From NCBI RefSeq assembly GCF_022539665.2, contig NC_081338.1:7800446-7864445 (forward strand): DNA of 64,000 nt, given 5' to 3'. Source of the stretch: Daphnia carinata. Taxonomy: Eukaryota > Arthropoda > Branchiopoda > Diplostraca > Daphniidae. The notes beneath the pieces were generated by a model. That model made no database searches, had not been told where the DNA came from, and worked only from the letters and a program-made list of their open reading frames with translations. Every line of letters begins with the position of its first letter. Position 1 is the first letter of the stretch. Shown piece after piece: positions 1 through 14,400 of this stretch. Made by a program: the position numbers and the translations under genes.

Positions 1-2434
1 GGTGATACGTTTCGAGTGAATCGACAAGAGGAACATTTGCATTCACCAAAAAGGGAGAAGCAGAAAACACCCGACATTTTTCGGAATCCTTTTCATCCGG
101 TTGATGAAAGACAATCTCGGGATTCGCATTTCTTTCGGTAAAGTAAAAAAAAAAAAAATGCACACCAGTTTGTGTCTTGTCTTTTTGCTGTTGTTCCGTT
201 GAATATATTCTTTTCTTCAAGACCACCTGGGAAGAGACTTGAATGCCCCGGAGTGGTTTTAACATGCTAAATACCGTTGTTCCTTTACGGAGAAAAAGTT
301 TGACAGCAATCACGGTTCGAAAATGTTCCCCCCCCCCCCTCTTCCAAAAAAAAAAAAAAAGTGAAGCATTTATCCGATAGTTACCGTTCCTTTTGAAGCC
401 ACGAACCATCTTGTTTTTCTTCTTTCGTTTCTTACCTCATGACGTGAAGTCGTCAAACGTGCAGACATTTCCTGGTGCGTCCGCTACGATGCGACGACAC
501 TGACCTTCCGCCATGTCGTAGCTAATCGGCTAGGATCTTTGCTTCTCTTGTCGTTGGTTAACGAGCCTCATCCTTAGCTGGCCTTACCTTTTTTTTTTTT
601 TTTTAAATTCCATTTCGATGCCTTTCATTCTTTTCTATTTTTACAAAGCCGGCCTTGTCCAACCAGCAAGAAAAACCCATTGGGTTTCTTCTAATCATTT
701 CCCAGGCAGTAGTGGGGTGGCGGTCATTTGCCTCTAACCAAAAAGAAAAAAAAAAAGTCTTCAACTTCCGCCCGTCTAAGAAAGAAATCCTTTCGCTGAC
801 AAGTCGACTCTAGTTCAGTTCACTCGACGCACGTTCAAGTCACCAAGCGCCACATGACTGTCATACGAAATACGAAGGAGCTTAGTCGTAACCGAATTTA
901 TTAAGCGGCCCGCGAACGGCACGCAATGAAAAAATGCTGAAACTTTTAGCGCATATTAATTATTTATTTATTTAGAATTGTGATCGTTTTAAAAATAGTT
1001 TTGGGGGGGGGGGGGGGAATTTGCGTGCGGGATAATTAATAATTTTTGTGCGAGGCGCTGCAAATCGCCTTGACCCCGACGAGAAACCTAATGACCCGTT
1101 GGAGCTCTTTTGGCCGGAAATTTGGTGAAAATGAGCACCATCCCCAAAATTGGCATAGATAAAACATTGGTGCGTGTCTTGTCATCGTTTTGCGTGCGAT
1201 TCATTTTCGCATCTGTTGTGACTCCTCTTTAGGTTCCTACTTCTTTTCTTTTTTTTTTTGTTGTTGTTTCTTGTCTATTTATGGAAATGAACGCAAGTCA
1301 AATGTTGTAGGTAGAACAAAGGGCCTTCCGGCGTTCCGGTGCCAGTGGGTTGAAGACTATCCTGCGTTGCTTGTGTCTATCTTTTCTTTTCCTCATATTT
1401 TATTATATTTTTTTGATGGGGATTTCGGCTTTGGTCGAACGACCAAAAAAAAAAAAGAGGCAATGTTCTTACTCACCAACGTGACGTAATGAAACGGAAA
1501 GATATTCGAAGGTCGACACGGCTAGTCGAATTCACGGCGACGGTCATTTTTAACATTTCAAAAGTTGGACAAAAAAAAATTTTCTTTTTGCACTGCCTTT
1601 TGAAAATTTGAGAAGCGAAGAAAATGATACATTACTTTCGAAAAAAAAAAAGGGGGTTTTCACCTGAGAACCGTAATGAGGAAAAGAGTTGAGAAAAGGC
1701 TCTTCTACTTCTGGCCTTGGAAAAATGCCGAACTCCACACGCACACCACACGCCCATATGGACGTTGTGTGTATGTGTGTGTGTGGTTATAACCTTGGCA
1801 TTGAGTAAAGCCAGAAAGAGAGAGAGAAGCCATTTTGGGCTGGCTTCCAGTCCATTTTGGAAAAAAAAAAAAAAAAAAAAGAAAACTTGCTGGCATTCTT
1901 CAACAGATGTGTGTGCGGTGGTGGCGCTAGCCCATGCGCGCGCACACCTTCTCTTTCAGAGGTGAATGCCTTCTCCCCTCCCAAAAAGAAGTTTAGATAT
2001 TTTATATATATTTTTTTCTAGACGCGATAAACCGGCTGATGCCCGCCGTCGTGTAGGTGTCGAGGCCGGTAGAAAATGGGCACAGCTCCATCTTGTTTTT
2101 TTTTTTTTGTTTTTTCAGTAAAAAGAAAAAAAATTCGACTTATTGTACGTTGAACACTTCCATTCTGTTTTCTTTGAATAGCAAAGAGGGGGGGGGGCAT
2201 CTTGTTGACAATTTTTGTCGGCGAGGCGGTTCTCTTTTCGCTATCTATTCGAGGATATAGCAACAAAAAGGATGTTAGATAATGACGGGATGTTAAGAAG
2301 AAAAAAAAAAAAGGAAAATAGCTTTTAATAATTTCCGTTTTCTCATTATTATTTATTTTGTTGTTGTTGTTTTGTTTTCATGATTTTTAATTGAAGTTTA
2401 ATTTTTTTTTTTTTGCACAGAGAGCGGGTCCACG
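1..2434. other. Upstream flank of uif, no gene seen
   Basis: I see no convincing coding exon here. The stretch is full of A and T homopolymers, poly-C/poly-G runs (around 330 and 1000) and GT-rich tracts (around 1765). Short open frames are broken by these runs and show no family motif. It presumably holds promoter and 5' UTR sequence for the gene starting at 2435. A pyrimidine tract ending in CAG at about 2420 lies just before the start codon, so an upstream non-coding exon may be spliced there. Confidence 0.5.
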
Positions 2435-5400
2435 ATGGCGTTGCGGCGAAGCCGTTTGGCGCTTCTGGCCGCTTTGGTCGTCTTAGCCACCACGACCGTT
2501 CGATCTCAAGAGAACGAACTATTTCACTGTCCGGCTGGTAAGAAACTTCTTCTTGATTATCAAAAAAAAAAAAAAAAAAAAAATTCGGTTTCATTGCGAG
2601 ACAATGTGTCCTCATGCATTACGGCCATCGGTTGGATGCAAGAGCCAACAAGGTATCGGGAAAAATAAAAAATTTCAAGGAAAAAGAAAAACTAAATAAA
2701 ATAACATTATAAAATCCCCCATAAAAAAAAAAAAAAAAATTCCCACATAAAGCGCAAGTGTACGCTCAGGTATGGGGGCCCTATTATGGTGGGAATTTCA
2801 ACTAGACGAAGGTGACGATTGTTATTTCATATCAGCCGCTTCTTGTTTTTCGGTTCTCATTCGTTAGTCTGAATCGTTTCCTTTTCTTTTTTCTTTGCAA
2901 TTTATTTTCAAAATCATTTTATCGATTCGACGGCGAGCTCGGCATACATTTAAAACTGTTTCATTAAAAGTTTTTTTTTTTTTTTTTATAAAGGATTGGT
3001 TATTTACATTGTACATTCAAGTTTGCGCTCGATGTGAAAGTTCATCCTGCAAAATGTCCCTATTTGTGCATATCTTTATTTGGCTTTCGACTTGTCTATT
3101 CCCTCACTTGCTCCAGATTCCACCGTTCGCGTGATTTTTACACGCACAATGGAACAGAAAAAAAAAAAAAGAACAAAAATAATCGCGTAAAAAGCCAGCG
3201 AGATTATATTCCCTCCCCCCCCCCCCCCCCCCAAAAAAAGGAGAGATACATTCTGAACAGCTCATTGTACTTGCAAGCAGTTGCCATGTAAAGGTGGGCA
3301 AAAACTGCTTTTGTGAAGCAGCAGCTAGACCGAAAGAATGAAGCCGGGAGCGAAGTAGAGTGGAGTAGGAGCTGTTAGCCTTGGAAAAGAGAGAAATAAC
3401 GGGGCGTTGAAAGCGCGTCGTTGTACGATGATGCAAGACGGACAGGATTTCTCATTAGAGAGAAGCTCACAATCATTTCACCTCTTGATTTTTTTAAATT
3501 TTTTTTTTATTTTGAAACAAAAAACTGTAATGAATATCCGGTGTTGGATGCGTAAGCCGAGCTTTCCACAAAATTCTTGGGTTGCAGCCATTTTGCGTCC
3601 ACGGCCGTTTTAACGGAAAGAATTCGAATCGAAGTTAGTTTAAAACGCGAGGAATGAAATCATCTTAGCGTATCACTTTGTACGCCCTTTTGGTATCAGC
3701 AAGTCGGCGGCCGACCGGTTGTTACACGGCCGATGGCGGAGCATTCCATCCATCTTGTTGCGCAGTGTCTCGTTTCTCGTGTGTGTGTGTGCGTGTGTCA
3801 ACCTTTCAAGTGATTCCAATCATGTGGAATAATAAAAAACAATGGCGTATTCTCTTTCGTTGACAACAGGATGGCGACTTCAGGGACTTCACTGTTACAG
3901 GTTCTTCGAGGTCCAGCATTCGTGGGAGAGAGCGGCCGATTTATGTAAACGGTAAGTCTTGATTTTTTTTTTTTTTTTTTTTTTTTGATTCATTTTTTTT
4001 TTGTTTCTATTCACCTTGGTTTTCTTATACGCTGAAACATCCAAGGTCCCCCACTCTTTCCGTGCCAACCATTTGCCGTCATTGTTTTATTTAAAAGGTC
4101 CCGTCTTCTTTTTTCTTGATTTTTTAAGCAAGTGAAAGGCATTCATCTTGCGTGTGATTCACCTTAACCAACTTCTAGTCGCCCTCGCATTTTCTTATCT
4201 TCGTTTTGTTTTGAGATTTTTATTTTGCGCACCACTTTTTTTTTTTCTAGTCTGGGAAACGAGAGCAATGCCAAGTCAACTCGTTTTTCTTGGTTGGGGC
4301 GAGAGAGAGAGAGAGAGAGAGCAAAACGTTGCACAATCAACTTGTGTCCCGAAAATGGGCATCCAAAAACTAACGGAACGAAGACGTTATAGGGCACCGT
4401 TTGATCTACCTCATCAGACCTTTCTAAGAATTAGCGTGTGTTTTTCATTTCGACTAGCCGTTGGTTTTCTTTTTGTTTTTTCACGGACACAATGCCCAAT
4501 TATATTTCAAAAAGAAAAACGCTTGCACGCACGCGAAAGGAATCCAAAGGCTTTTGATAAAAACATTGACAGCGTGAAAATGAGAAGGGCTCGTCTAAAG
4601 GGCCATACGATGGTCGAAGAGAATGGGAAAGAAAAAAAAAAACGTTTGAAAATTCCACAAAATCCTAGTGTGTAATCATCTTGACGAGGTGATGGTAGCA
4701 GATCGCCTGGAACACGGAAGGTGAATGCTCTCTTGCCGGTTCAATAGTCTCTCCCCAACATATTTTTATTTTTTTTTTTAAACAAACTTAGATTTCTTAA
4801 AAGATGGCCGATATGAGTGAGCAATGGACGCTGGTTTTTAACCCCCTTGGCAACAGAAGCTCTTTTTTTTTTTTTTTTTTTTTATAAATATACAGTATCT
4901 CTCTCCCATCTTCCACGGTTCCGTTTCAATGTCTTTGTTGGCTAGTATTTGTATTAAATCACGAGTCAAAATTGCTTGACTTGCGTTTGGCCGCCAGACT
5001 CGAAAAAGATGTTTCGGTTCAAACACCGCTTTCGTCTTTGCGATGACGTCACAACGATGAAAGGCCATCTGTTGCCTCTTTTTAAATGCTGCTGGACATT
5101 TTGAAAGCCCAAATATCAGATGCCATTTTTTTGTTCACGTTTGATTCGCACAGTTGCTCGTTTTCATCGCACGGATGACCAACGCATTGAAGCCAGAAGC
5201 AAAGAAGAAGAATGAAAATATAATTTTATCGTCCGTTACAATCGGCAAAGATATTTTAAAAGGCTCTTTTTTTTTTCCAGATGGCTATTGCGATAGGCAT
5301 TTCTTTTTTTATTTTTAAATATCCTCCACGAGATGATAGTCATAGATCGTATATCTTTTACTTTCACCATGCCGTATCTCCGGTTGAACAACCTGTGATA

Positions 5401-8400
5401 CAGTATAACCGATCGTCCGGCTCTTCGATCCAACCTGTCCGCAAGATGGCGATCGAAATCATAAACGAAAAAAAAAAAAAAATAAAAAATAAAATGCGTG
5501 TGTGGGAAACAAAATAAAGCGGCTAACATATTAATCAGAAACGAACAAAAAAAAAATGGGTAATGATTAGATTAGCGGGTTTTGGGAATAATAATAAGGG
5601 AAAGTCGACTAGGCGGTTTCAGCAACCGGACCGTTTCCATCAAACTGAATTTCAGAATCGTGAGCTCTTTCTTCTTTTCCTCCCCACCGTCTTTCATCAT
5701 TTTTTTTTTTTTTTTTTTTTAGATGACGACTTTGTTAGAAATCTGTTAGGAAAAAAAAAAAAAAAAAAAAAAAAGAGTATACCACCAGACTTCTTTTTGG
5801 CTGTTTGTGAGATATACGGGTTGAACGGTGAAATCGATTGTCTGTTGACAAAAAGGACCCATTACGGTTAGGGCGGGGAGAAGAGAGACGGGGTGACCCA
5901 TTGAACTGGCGAGAAACGGCACATAGTCGTGCGGGCCTTTTGTTTTTCTTTTTTCGGGACTAGCAAAAATGAGAGGGGTTCTTTTTTTTTTTTTTTTTTT
6001 TATCTATTTCTTATTTTTAAGCCAAAATGGCGCCGGTGAACTGTGACTTTCACTTGGAAAATGACTCGATGCCGTGTCACGCTCCACCGTGACTCATTGC
6101 GCGTAGGCGGCCCAACACTTTTGACGGTGGGTGTTTTACCGATTACCTACCTGACAGCCATTTTTTTTTTTGTATTTTGTTTTTCAATGATTTTCCCATT
6201 GTAATGGTGAAAATGATGATCGCAAAGCGGTTTGGGGAATTTTTTTTTTTTTTTTTCTTGCCCAGTCAGACGGTTGATTTAGAGGACGGGCGACCTAACT
6301 GCACAAAGTCCAATTTTGGCGATGCGCTAGCGGGGCTCGATAACGGGCGATTACGATCTCCAACAGCGATTTGCCTATTGTTCTTGTTGCGTAGACATCC
6401 CCACTTTATTGCGCAATTGCCAAAAAAGAAAAAAAAATGTACCGTATGATTTTAACTCTTTTGAAAATGTCAATTTCTGAAGATGTTTGAACAGCCCATT
6501 TTTTTTTTCACATCTAAAGCCCAGGCCTTTTAAAATAAAACTAAATTCAATTCATTGTTTTCCCCCCTCTGGTGGACAGTTATGGCAGCGACTTGGTGGT
6601 GGTGGAAAGCTACCAGCAAAACAACATTTCTGAAAAATTGGCGCAAGAACAGCTGAACCCCGTCACGCATCCGGATGCCGCCTTCTGGCTTGGTCTCATG
6701 TCGCTCGACGACCTCAGTACCAATACACTGGAAGCCGCATCCGGCTCGCTGGTCCAACAATACGCAGGTAACGATCGTTTAAAATTTTTTTTTCTTTTTC
6801 TGTGTTGTTTCGCTGCTAAAATTGATTTTTTTTTTTTTTTTAATAACCGAGTTTGAAAAAGCAACAGACTGTGTAAAGCCACGATTGCAACATCCACCTT
6901 ATTTCCTTTCCTAATTATCGGCCAAACGACGATAAACTAACACGGACATGTTTGCGGTCTTTTGTCCGACTAACAAAGTGCCACAAAGTCGTTTAGCAAC
7001 TCGTCGTTAAAAAAAAAAAAAAAACAACAAATCAATAAGAAACGATAATGGTTTTTTTATTTCGTTAGTGTATTGATCCCGCGTGAACATTGCAAGGCCA
7101 AAAAAAAAAAAAAATAATAAAAAAACCGCCCACTTACATCGTTAACGTTGTAATTGTTGTTCGTTCACGTCTGTTTCTTTTTTTTCCCCTTCGAAATGAA
7201 AATGGCTAATAAAAATCAATTTTGAAAAAAAAAAAAAAAAAAATTAATAAAGGTTTCTGGCAAGTGGACCAACCGGATGCGGAAAAGGGTCAGTGTGTTC
7301 GAGCTTCGACGGCCAACGCAGACCAGTCATGGGCATTGAGTTCCTGCGAGTCTCTCCTACCTTTCGTTTGCCGGGCAAAAGCCTGTCCCAAGAGTAAGAC
7401 ATTTAAAAATATCGCGATGCGAAATTTGAACTTCAACGATGATATTAACTTATAATTGTTTTTTATAAATTAAATTGAATTAAATTAGACAGTTTCCTGT
7501 GCTCCAATGGCAAGTGCATCAATGGCGCTTTGCGCTGCGATACTCAAGACGATTGTGGCGACGGATCGGATGAGAATGCCTGCCCGGAAGAATGCCATTA
7601 TCACATGGTCTCGAGTGGCGACTCTATCGAAAGCCCCAATTACCCGGGCAAGTACCGACCCCTTGCCGACTGCAAATGGACCTTGGAAGGACCTGTTGGA
7701 ACGTCCATCGTTTTGCAATTCACGGAATTCGACACGGAACGCACTTTCGACACCGTCCAGATCTTGGCCGGTGGCAGGACTGAAGATGCTTCCGTCACGT
7801 TGGCCACTTTGTCCGGCAAACAGAACTTGAGCCAACAATTTTTCACGTCGGCTTCGAATTTTATGATCGTCCGATTCCGGTCGGACGCGACGGTCGAGAA
7901 GAACGGCTTCCGCGCTTCCTGGAAAACGGAGCCGCTCTCGTGCGGCGAACACCTCAAAGCCCTTCCGCAAGGCAAGGAATTGACATCGCCCGGCTACCCG
8001 CAAGCTTATCCCGGCGGATTGGAATGCCTCTACGTCATTTCGGCGCCTCTGGGCAAAGTGGTGACTCTGGTCATCGAAGATTTCGACATGGAGCCGCACA
8101 AAGACTACGTGCTCATCCGCAACGGGCCGGAAGCCGACTCGCCCAAGCTGGCCATGTTGACGGGACGGACGGAAGATTTGCCGGCCTACCTCCAATCGAC
8201 GACGGAGGCCATGTACTTGTACATCCACACGGATCTGAGCGACTCTCGCAAGGGATTCCGGTTCCGCTACTCGGTCGGCTGTGACCTGACGCTAGAGGCG
8301 GCCAACGGGACCCTGGTCTCGCCCGGTTACGACATGAACGCCGACGACTTCCGCTACCCGCACAACCTCGAGTGCGACTATCGTCTGCGCGCCCCAGGCG

Positions 8401-11400
8401 GATCGCCCCTCTCGCTCCGATTCGTCGAGTTCCAGGTGGACGAGTCGGACAATGTCCAGCTCTACGACGGCAGCAACAGCAACGGCATCCAGCTCCATCC
8501 GGCCGAAGGCTTCCACGGCAAGACCCTGCCAAAGGCCACGACCTTCTCGGCCCACAGCGGCGACTTGCTCATCCGTTTCAAATCGGACGCCCTGAGAAAC
8601 GAGCGCGGATGGAGGGCCGTCTTCTCGGCCGATTGCCCGGCTCTGCCCGTCGACGACAACGCCATCTCTTCGACCAAGGAGCGCACGTTCGGCAGCAATG
8701 TCGTCATCACGTGCCCAGCCGGCATGGAATTCGCCACTGGAGTCAAGAAAATCACGACGGAATGCATGAACGGCGGCCAGTGGTCGACGCCTTACATCCC
8801 GCATTGCCAGCCCGTCTACTGCGGACCCGTCCCTCAAATCGACAACGGATTCGCCATCGCGGCCAGCAACGTCACCTTTGGCGGCGAGGCCCAGTACCAG
8901 TGCTACGCTGGATTCGGGTTCGCTTCCGGTCAGGCCATCGAAACGATCCGCTGTACCGAAGACGGCCAGTGGGACAGCGTTCCTCAGTGCTCGGCTTCGC
9001 AGTGCACTCCGCTGCCGGACGTGGCCCACGCCAACGCCACCACCCTCAACGGCGGCGGCATGAACTACGGGTCCGTCATCCGATTTGAATGCGAGCCCGG
9101 ATACGTCCGAACCGGCGATCCGGTTCTCCTCTGCCAAAGCAACGGCACCTGGTCCGGCGCTGTTCCGTCCTGCTCCAAGATCCAATGCCGCACATTCCCC
9201 GAAATCGAAAACGGATGGATTAGCAACCGGACCCGCACTTATTTCTTCGGAGACGAGACCCGCGCTCAATGCTACCGCGGATACAAGCTCAACGGCACCA
9301 CCGTCATCCGCTGCGGAGCCGATGGAAAATTCAATAACGTGCCCGCCTGTTTGGACGTTGACGAATGCGCCAGTACGGGCGGCAACAGCGCGCCACCTTG
9401 CGACCAGGCATCAACCACTTGCACCAACGTTCCAGGCTCGTTCCAGTGCGGATGCAAATCCGGATTCCTTCCCAATCTAGACTGCCGACCGGTCGTCGAT
9501 CTCGGCCTGGGCAACGGAGGCGTTCCCAATCCATCCATCACGGTTTCATCGGCCGAAAAGGGTTTCCCCAAAGAGAACGTCCGTCTCAGCACTAAAGGCG
9601 GATGGTGCGGAGCTGAAAGCGGTTCCGGCAGCAACTGGGTCATGATTGACTTCAAAGCGCCGACTGTTCTGCGAGGATTCCGCACTCAGCCGGTCCTTCG
9701 CGGAGCCAGCGGAGTTGCCTTCGCTTCATCGATCCGGCTGCAGTACGCCGACGATGCGGACGATCTCTTCCGCGAGTACAAGAGCCCCGAAGGAGCCCCA
9801 GTCGAGTTCCGCATTCCGGAAGGAACCAGCATCGCTGTCGTCAACTTGCCGACGGCCATCGAAGCCCGTTACTTCCGTCTGGTCATCCAGGACTATTCGG
9901 TGGCTCCTTGCCTCCGCATGGAAATGATGGGCTGCACCCGGAGCGAGTGTTTGGACGTTGACGAGTGCGCCGTCGACAACGGCAACTGCCAACAGAAATG
10001 CATCAACAATCCGGGCGGATTCGCTTGCTCTTGCAGTCAGGGCCACGACCTTTTCGTCGAGAACGGAACGGCCGGTTTCTTCATCTTGGAATCGGAGAAC
10101 GGAGTCCGCGACGGCGATCTCTTCCGCATCAACAAGACTTGCGTCAAGAAAATGTGCCCAGCAGTTAGTCAGCCGGAGAACGGCCACATGCTCACCACCC
10201 GGGCCAGCCATCACTTTGGCGATGAGATCGAGTTCCATTGCCGCATCGGATACATTATGGTCGGTTCCAGCAGCATCAAATGCACGGCGGCCGGCACGTG
10301 GAACGCTTCCGTGCCCGAGTGTCAGCCGGCCCAGTGCGTGCCCCTGGCCGACGATCAATCGGAAGGTTTGACTGTCACTCGTACCGCCGGCCCGGCTGAC
10401 AATCTGCTCGTGCCCTACGGCCAGAACATCACGCTGTCGTGCAACGAGCCGGGTCGGCCGCTGATGAGGAGCCCGGCCTCTTCTTTCCGTCAGTGCGTCT
10501 ACGACCCGAGACCAGGTTTCCCTCAATATTGGTTCTCAGGCGCCCAGCCCAGCTGTCCGCGAATTGATTGCGGCAAACCACCAGAGACGCCCGGAGCCGA
10601 ATACGGATTCTTCCCCGATACCCGATACAAGTCCAGCTTCTTCTTCGGATGCCAGCCGACTTTCACCTTGACTGGCCAATCGTCTCGCAACGACAATGTC
10701 GTCCGCTGTATGGAGAACGGCGTCTGGGACTTTGGCGATTTGCGCTGCGAGGGACCCGTTTGCGAAGATCCCGGCCGGCCGGCCGATGGCATCCAACTGG
10801 CCACCAGCTACGAACAAGGAGCGGAAATCTCCTTCCAGTGCACCCGACCCGGATACATCCCTATTACGTCGGCGCCGATCCAGTGCGTCCGCGATCCCGA
10901 ATGCAGCGTTGTCCGACCCATTGGCATCACTTCGGGCAAAATCCCCGACGGCATGTTCAACGCGACGTCCGAGCGACGCAACTACGAGGCCAAGAAAGCC
11001 CGCATGAGCTCCGCCACTGGTTGGTGCGCCCAGCAAGAGGAAGCCTTCACTTACGCCAGCGTCGATCTCGGAACTGTCCACCGTGTCAAGGCCATTTTGG
11101 TCAAGGGCGTCGTCACCAACGATGTCGTCGGCCGCCCAACTGAGATCCGCTTCTTCTACAAACAGGATCCGGCTGAGAACTTTGTCGTCTACTTCCCCAA
11201 CTTCAACCTGATGTCTCGCGACCTGGGCAACTACGGAGAGCTGGCCATGATTACCCTACCGCTCTCTAGTCTGTCCAGGCCCATTTTGTCATCTTGGGCA
11301 TTGTGGCTTACGACAAGAATCCTTGCCTCAAATTCGAGTTGATGGGATGTCCCGACGAGTTTGGTGGAGGACCGGTTTCTTGGCTACGACCTCGGCTATC

Positions 11401-14400
11401 CCGTCTGCGTCGACAACGATCCACCTCAGTTCCCCAACTGCCCGACGAGCGCTGTCCGCGTCAAGAGGACGGCCCAGGGTATGGAGTCGGTGGATTTCGT
11501 CGTGCCAACGGCCACCAACAACAGCGGAATGATCGCCAGAACGGAAGTGCGCCCAGAAGGATTCCGCCCACCATTGGCCGTCTTCCAGGACACGATGGTC
11601 GAATACTTTGCCTACGATTTCGATGGCAACGTCGCCGTCTGCCAGATCAACATCACCGTCATCGACGAGGAGCCTCCTCAGCTGCAGTGCCCTCAGAGCT
11701 TCGTCATCGAACTGGTAGAGCCTCAAGACTCTTACCAAGTCTTTTTCAACGAGACCCGTCGCCGCGTCCTCGTGTCGGACGCTTCCGGCCAAGACGTCGC
11801 CGTTTCTTTCATCCCGGAAAGCGCCTTCATCCGCGTTGGCAGTTACGAGAACGTCGCCATCGTCGCCACGGACCCGTCGGGCAACCAACAGCGATGCTAC
11901 TTCCAAGTCTCTGTCCAGCCGACTCAATGCGTCGACTGGGAATTGAAGCCACCGGCCAACGGAGCCATCAACTGCCTACCGCCCAGCAACCGGCCAGCCG
12001 GGAGCGGTGGACTCGAATGCGTCGCCACTTGCAATCCAGGATTCCGTTTCACCGACGGCGAACCGGTCAAGACGTTCCGTTGCGACGTCAAACAGCCGTG
12101 GACACCTGGGCACGTAGTGCCGGACTGTGTCACCGAAGAGACTCAACAGGCCATGTACAACGTTGTCGCCAAAGTCCTTTACAGAGCCGGTGGAGCCGCT
12201 TCCGCTGTGCCGGCCACTTGCCTCTCGCAATACGCCACTGTTGTCCGCCCGTTCTACCAGGCCCTGGACCGAGCTCTGTCTGCCCGTTGCTCCGCCATCA
12301 GCGTCGACATGAACGTGACTTTTGTCGAATCTCAAACGGAAATGCATTTGGTGGAAGACAACATCGCCGAAATCACTTACGTCCTGTCCATCATGCCGGC
12401 CGTCCGTCAACCTCAGCTCTACGATCTGTGCGGATCGACTTTGGGTCTCGTCTTTGATTTGTCCGTCCCGTCCACCAGCGCCGTTTTGTCGCCGCTTCTC
12501 GACTTGGCCGCCACATCCAACGATTGCCCGCCCATGAAGGCCGTCAACTCTTCTCTGAGCCGCGGATTCGCCTGCGGAGTTGGCGAAGTTCTCAACATGC
12601 CGGCCGCCGCTAACGTTCCGCGCTGTCTTCACTGCCCGGCTGGAACATCTGCCCTCAGCGGCGCCAAGAACTGCGCCCTCTGCCCGCGCGGCTTCTACCA
12701 AGACCAAGAACGATCTGGCTCATGCAAACGTTGCCCGGCTGGAACCTTCACCCGATCGGAAGGCTCCAAAACGGTTGAGGAATGCGTTCCAGTCTGCGGA
12801 TTTGGAACTTACTCGCCAACTGGACTTGTCCCTTGTCTCGAATGCCCGCGTGACAGCTTCACTGGAACACCTCCACCGGGCGGATTTACCGACTGCCAAG
12901 CTTGCCCACCTGAAGCTCCGTTCACTCACCAACCGGCCGCTCCGTCAGTTGGCACTTGCCGGCCCAAATGCGCACCCGGAACTTATTCCTCGACCGGATT
13001 GGCTCCATGCGCTCCTTGCCCCAACCACTTTTTCCAGCCGCTGGAAGGGAAAATGTCTTGCCTGGAATGTGCCAGCACTGCGATGACGGCCGCTCCGGGA
13101 GCCAAGGGCCGCGACGAATGCCAGCCGTTGGTTTGCAAGGAAGGATTCTGCCGCAACGGCGGATTGTGCCTGGCTCAAACTCATATGGCCTACTGCTACT
13201 GCCCGGCTGGATTCACTGGCCGTTTCTGCGAAATCAACATCGACGACTGCGCTTCCCAGCCTTGCTACAACGGCGGCTCTTGCCGCGACCAGGAACAAGG
13301 ATACACTTGCTCTTGCCCGCCCGGCTATTCCGGCCTCCAGTGCCAAGAAGAAGAGTCGAGCTGCAACGCCACGGCTTGCAACGGCCGGTCCATGTGCAAG
13401 AACGAACCTGGACAAGGACAATTCACTTGTCTCTGCCGGACGGGCTACACTGGAGCCAACTGCAGCAGCACCCTGGACCCCTGCGCCGCCAACCCGTGCT
13501 CCAACTCTGCCCAGTGCATTCCACTGAAACAAGGACGTTTCAAGTGCGTCTGCCCTGCCGGATGGGAAGGCCCTCTCTGCGCTGAGAACGTTGACGATTG
13601 CGCCGAATCGCCCTGCTTGCTGGGCAGCAATTGCACCGACCTGATCGACGACTTCAACTGCTCGTGCCCCGTCGGGTTCACGGGTAAACGGTGCGAGATC
13701 AAAGTCGACCTTTGCCAGCCGTCCCCGTGCGGCGATCACGGCCAGTGCGTCGATCGCTACTTTGACGCGATGTGCATCTTTCAGCCCGGCTGGACGGGCC
13801 CCAACTGCACCGTCCAAGTAGACGAATGCTCGACCAATCCTTGCCTCAATGGCGGCCAATGCCAAGATGTCGAGGGAGACTACCGTTGCTTGTGCGCCCT
13901 GGGCTTTACCGGCAAGAAATGCCAACACAGCATCGACTATTGCGGCAGCCAACCTTGCCAGCACGGCGGCACCTGCACCGATTCGTTGGAAAGCTTCCAG
14001 TGCCAATGCCGGGCCGGCATTTGGCTTCCTTGGAGTCCAGTGTGAGATCGACATCGACGAATGCTTGGACAACCCTTGCGACCCTGTCGGAACGGACCGC
14101 TGCTTGGACCAGGTCAACAAATATCACTGCCAATGCCGGCCAGGATTCACTGGAGCCCTGTGCGAGAACAAGATCAACGAATGCGCTCCCGTTTCCCCCT
14201 GCCTCAACGGCGGCGTCTGCACCGAACTCGTCAACAACTTTAAATGCACTTGCCCAGCAGGTAAAGAGAGAATTTGGCGAAATGTTTAAATATATTTAAA
14301 TGACCAATGTTAATTTTTAAATGAAATGTTAAATAGGATGGACTGGGCAACGGGGCGAGAAGGACATCAACTTCTGCGAATCTCAACCTTGCTTGACCAA

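Noticed and set aside
4148-4675. 175-codon open frame on the + strand in uif intron 2
   Set aside because: It runs through a GA microsatellite and homopolymers, has no domain, and lies between two phased lectin exons. Chance frame.
8292-9269. Long minus-strand frame opposite the uif Sushi region
   Set aside because: Antisense shadow of a GC-biased coding exon. The + strand frame carries the Cys-rich domain signatures.
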